Assembly (NCBI GenBank): GCA_964655775.1
Contig: CAZZNQ010000001.1
Location: forward strand, 47,294 to 111,293
Reading direction: 5' to 3'
Length of the DNA stretch: 64,000 nt
Source of the DNA: CAZZNQ01 sp964655775
GTDB lineage: Bacteria; Planctomycetota; Brocadiia; SM23-32
Shown: one piece after another, positions 62,981 through 64,000 of the stretch
Numbering within the stretch: position 1 is the stretch's first letter
How the letters are laid out: each line of letters starts with the position of its first letter
The notes under the pieces: model-generated
What the model was told of the DNA's origin: nothing
Databases searched by the model: none
What the model saw: the letters and a program-made list of their open reading frames with translations, nothing else
Position numbers and translations under genes: made by a program

Positions 62981-63490
62981 ATGCGCAACACCCGTCTTCA
63001 CAGGTACTTGCTGGTCGTGGCCGGCAGCGTGTGCGTCGCCCTCGGTGCCGTCGGCGCACTGCTGCCGATCCTGCCCACGACGCCGTTCCTCTTGCTGGCC
63101 GCCGCATGCTTCATGCGCAGCTCAGACAGGCTTTACGGTTGGCTTCTCCGGAACAGATGGTTCGGGAGCTACATTCGGAACTACCGGGAGCACAGGGCAA
63201 TCAGTCGGAGAGCCAAAGTGGTCACGCTGGCCTTGCTGTGGCTGGCGATCGGCTATTCCGTCGTCGCCGGCGTCAGGAATCTGGTGCTCCGCATCTTGCT
63301 GTTTGTTGTTGCGTCGTGTGTGACACTTCACCTGCTGCGCCTCAGGACGATCTCCCCGGAGATGATCGCCGGAACAGGCGGAGGCATGAAAGAGGATCCG
63401 GACCCTGATGGTCCAACGCAGCCCAAAGGTTCTCCATGCTCCGGGAACAGAGCGTCGCACTTACGTCCCGTCGAGGAGCCCGAAGCCTAA
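62981..63490 (+). CDS. DUF454 (YbaN-like) inner-membrane protein
   Basis: A 169-residue protein with the family pattern: a first helix YLLVVAGSVCVALGAVGALLP, then LPTTPFLLLAAACFMRSS, WFGSYIRNYREHRAI, and two more hydrophobic helices. It sits in the cytoplasmic membrane. Function is unknown. The C-terminal 45 residues are an unusual polar extension (GGMKEDPDPDGPTQPKGSP). An AGGAG lies about 14 bases before the ATG, slightly far. Confidence 0.85.
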   Translation: MRNTRLHRYLLVVAGSVCVALGAVGALLPILPTTPFLLLAAACFMRSSDRLYGWLLRNRWFGSYIRNYREHRAISRRAKVVTLALLWLAIGYSVVAGVRNLVLRILLFVVASCVTLHLLRLRTISPEMIAGTGGGMKEDPDPDGPTQPKGSPCSGNRASHLRPVEEPEA

Positions 63491-63603
63491 TGCCAGGACA
63501 ACGGCTCAAAGAGAAAAGGGATGACCCGCTCGTCTCAGTTGCCCGTAGGACGACTTGAAGCTCGCGGGGCTGTTCCTGCGCAGAGTTGGTACGCCACAGA
63601 AGG

Positions 63604-63632
63604 TTGACAGGTATCGCGATCCGCAATATGCT
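63604..63632 (+). promoter_or_regulatory. Promoter of katG
   Basis: TTGACA at 63604-63609, 17-bp spacer, TATGCT at 63627-63632, about 95 bases before the katG ATG. Confidence 0.65.
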
Positions 63633-63726
63633 CGATCCAGCACTGGCAGGGCCGCTTCGTGGCCGGCCGATGGCAAAAGCATAGTAGCACCGTCAATAGC
63701 GCCGAACATGCAGAGGAGACGAACCT

Positions 63727-64000
63727 ATGAGTGGCGAAGGCAAGTGTCCGGTCACCGGCATGACCCGGGAGCAAGTGGCCGGCGGAGGCACGTCCAACCG
63801 TGACTGGTGGCCCAACCAGCTGAATCTCAGGATCCTCCATCAGAATCCGCCGATGGGCAATCCGATGGGCGAGGACTTCAACTACGCGGAGGAGTTCAAG
63901 AAGCTCGACCTGAAAGCGGTGAAGGAGGATCTGTATGCGCTGATGACCGATTCGCAGGACTGGTGGCCGGCCGATTACGGTCACTATGGGCCGCTGTTTA
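63727..64000 (+). CDS. katG: Catalase-peroxidase, 5' part (cut by window end)
   Basis: The first 91 codons of KatG: MSGEGKCPVTGMTREQ, then SNRDWWPNQLNLRILHQN, GEDFNYAEEFKKLDL, and DSQDWWPADYGHYGPL, all characteristic of the N-terminus. It detoxifies peroxide with haem. GAGGAG lies seven bases before the ATG. The presence of KatG beside oxygen-sensitive radical enzymes suggests an organism that meets oxygen at least at times. The proximal and distal His residues lie beyond the window. Confidence 0.95.
   Translation, partial: MSGEGKCPVTGMTREQVAGGGTSNRDWWPNQLNLRILHQNPPMGNPMGEDFNYAEEFKKLDLKAVKEDLYALMTDSQDWWPADYGHYGPLF

Overview
The window is GC-rich bacterial DNA from an uncultured-looking organism. 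The gene mix is what I would expect of a Planctomycetota or related PVC/Hydrogenedentes-type genome: uroporphyrinogen-decarboxylase-like methyltransferases, xylose-isomerase-like TIM barrels, a sulfatase-like hydrolase, DUF4838 proteins, a large secreted glycoside hydrolase, a glycyl radical enzyme, VCBS-repeat and PHP proteins, and hairpin repeats of the GGGGCGAGACGCCCC type. The phylum is an inference; no rRNA or ribosomal protein gene is present.

Layout. 1-2604 holds a class I N6-adenine DNA methylase and the start of a coupled downstream gene, at the edge of a probable restriction island. 2605-4423 is gene-poor and full of hairpin repeats. 4496-13271 is ordinary chromosome: a dihydroorotate-dehydrogenase-like protein and a GT39 glycosyltransferase on the plus strand, then a minus-strand run (DUF6504, SGNH hydrolase, a PD-(D/E)XK-like protein, sugar isomerase, HAD phosphatase, PHP hydrolase, ABM monooxygenase, UroD-like protein).

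13533-23727 is a 10.2-kb integrated mobile element bounded by a perfect 64-bp direct repeat of the 3' part of tRNA-Leu(GAG). It carries a tyrosine integrase, an excisionase-type HTH protein, a PrimPol/D5-helicase replication protein, seven copies of a 9-bp iteron (candidate origin), two small DNA-binding proteins, and a single-chain prohead protease/major capsid fusion. Its cargo is a restriction-modification module whose methyltransferase is broken by an internal deletion. It has no portal, terminase large subunit, tail or lysis gene. This fits a capsid-encoding phage satellite rather than a complete prophage, and it is the most interesting object in the window.

23830-33426 is a minus-strand block: DUF2294, pckG, aminotransferase, homocitrate-synthase-like enzyme, purC, a GmhB-TsaC fusion and purE. 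Its end next to attR is littered with truncated genes (gamma-carbonic-anhydrase-like, accC, GGDEF). 33931-52844 holds a P-type ATPase, a sulfatase-like hydrolase with Thr at the nucleophile position, an amidohydrolase, a second UroD-like protein with a decayed DUF4838 gene, secreted polysaccharide-related proteins, and a glycyl radical enzyme with its activase.

53195-60222 is a minus-strand iron/Fe-S cluster: DtxR-type regulator, DnaJ-like protein, TrmO, zinc ribbon, FAD disulfide reductase, a fused tandem Mrp/MinD ATPase with four ferredoxin-type sites, DUF89, DUF5320, FmdB and a NifU-like scaffold. The window ends with a VCBS protein, another TIM-barrel isomerase, a DUF454 membrane protein and the 5' end of katG. 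All functions come from reading motifs by eye; no database search was run.
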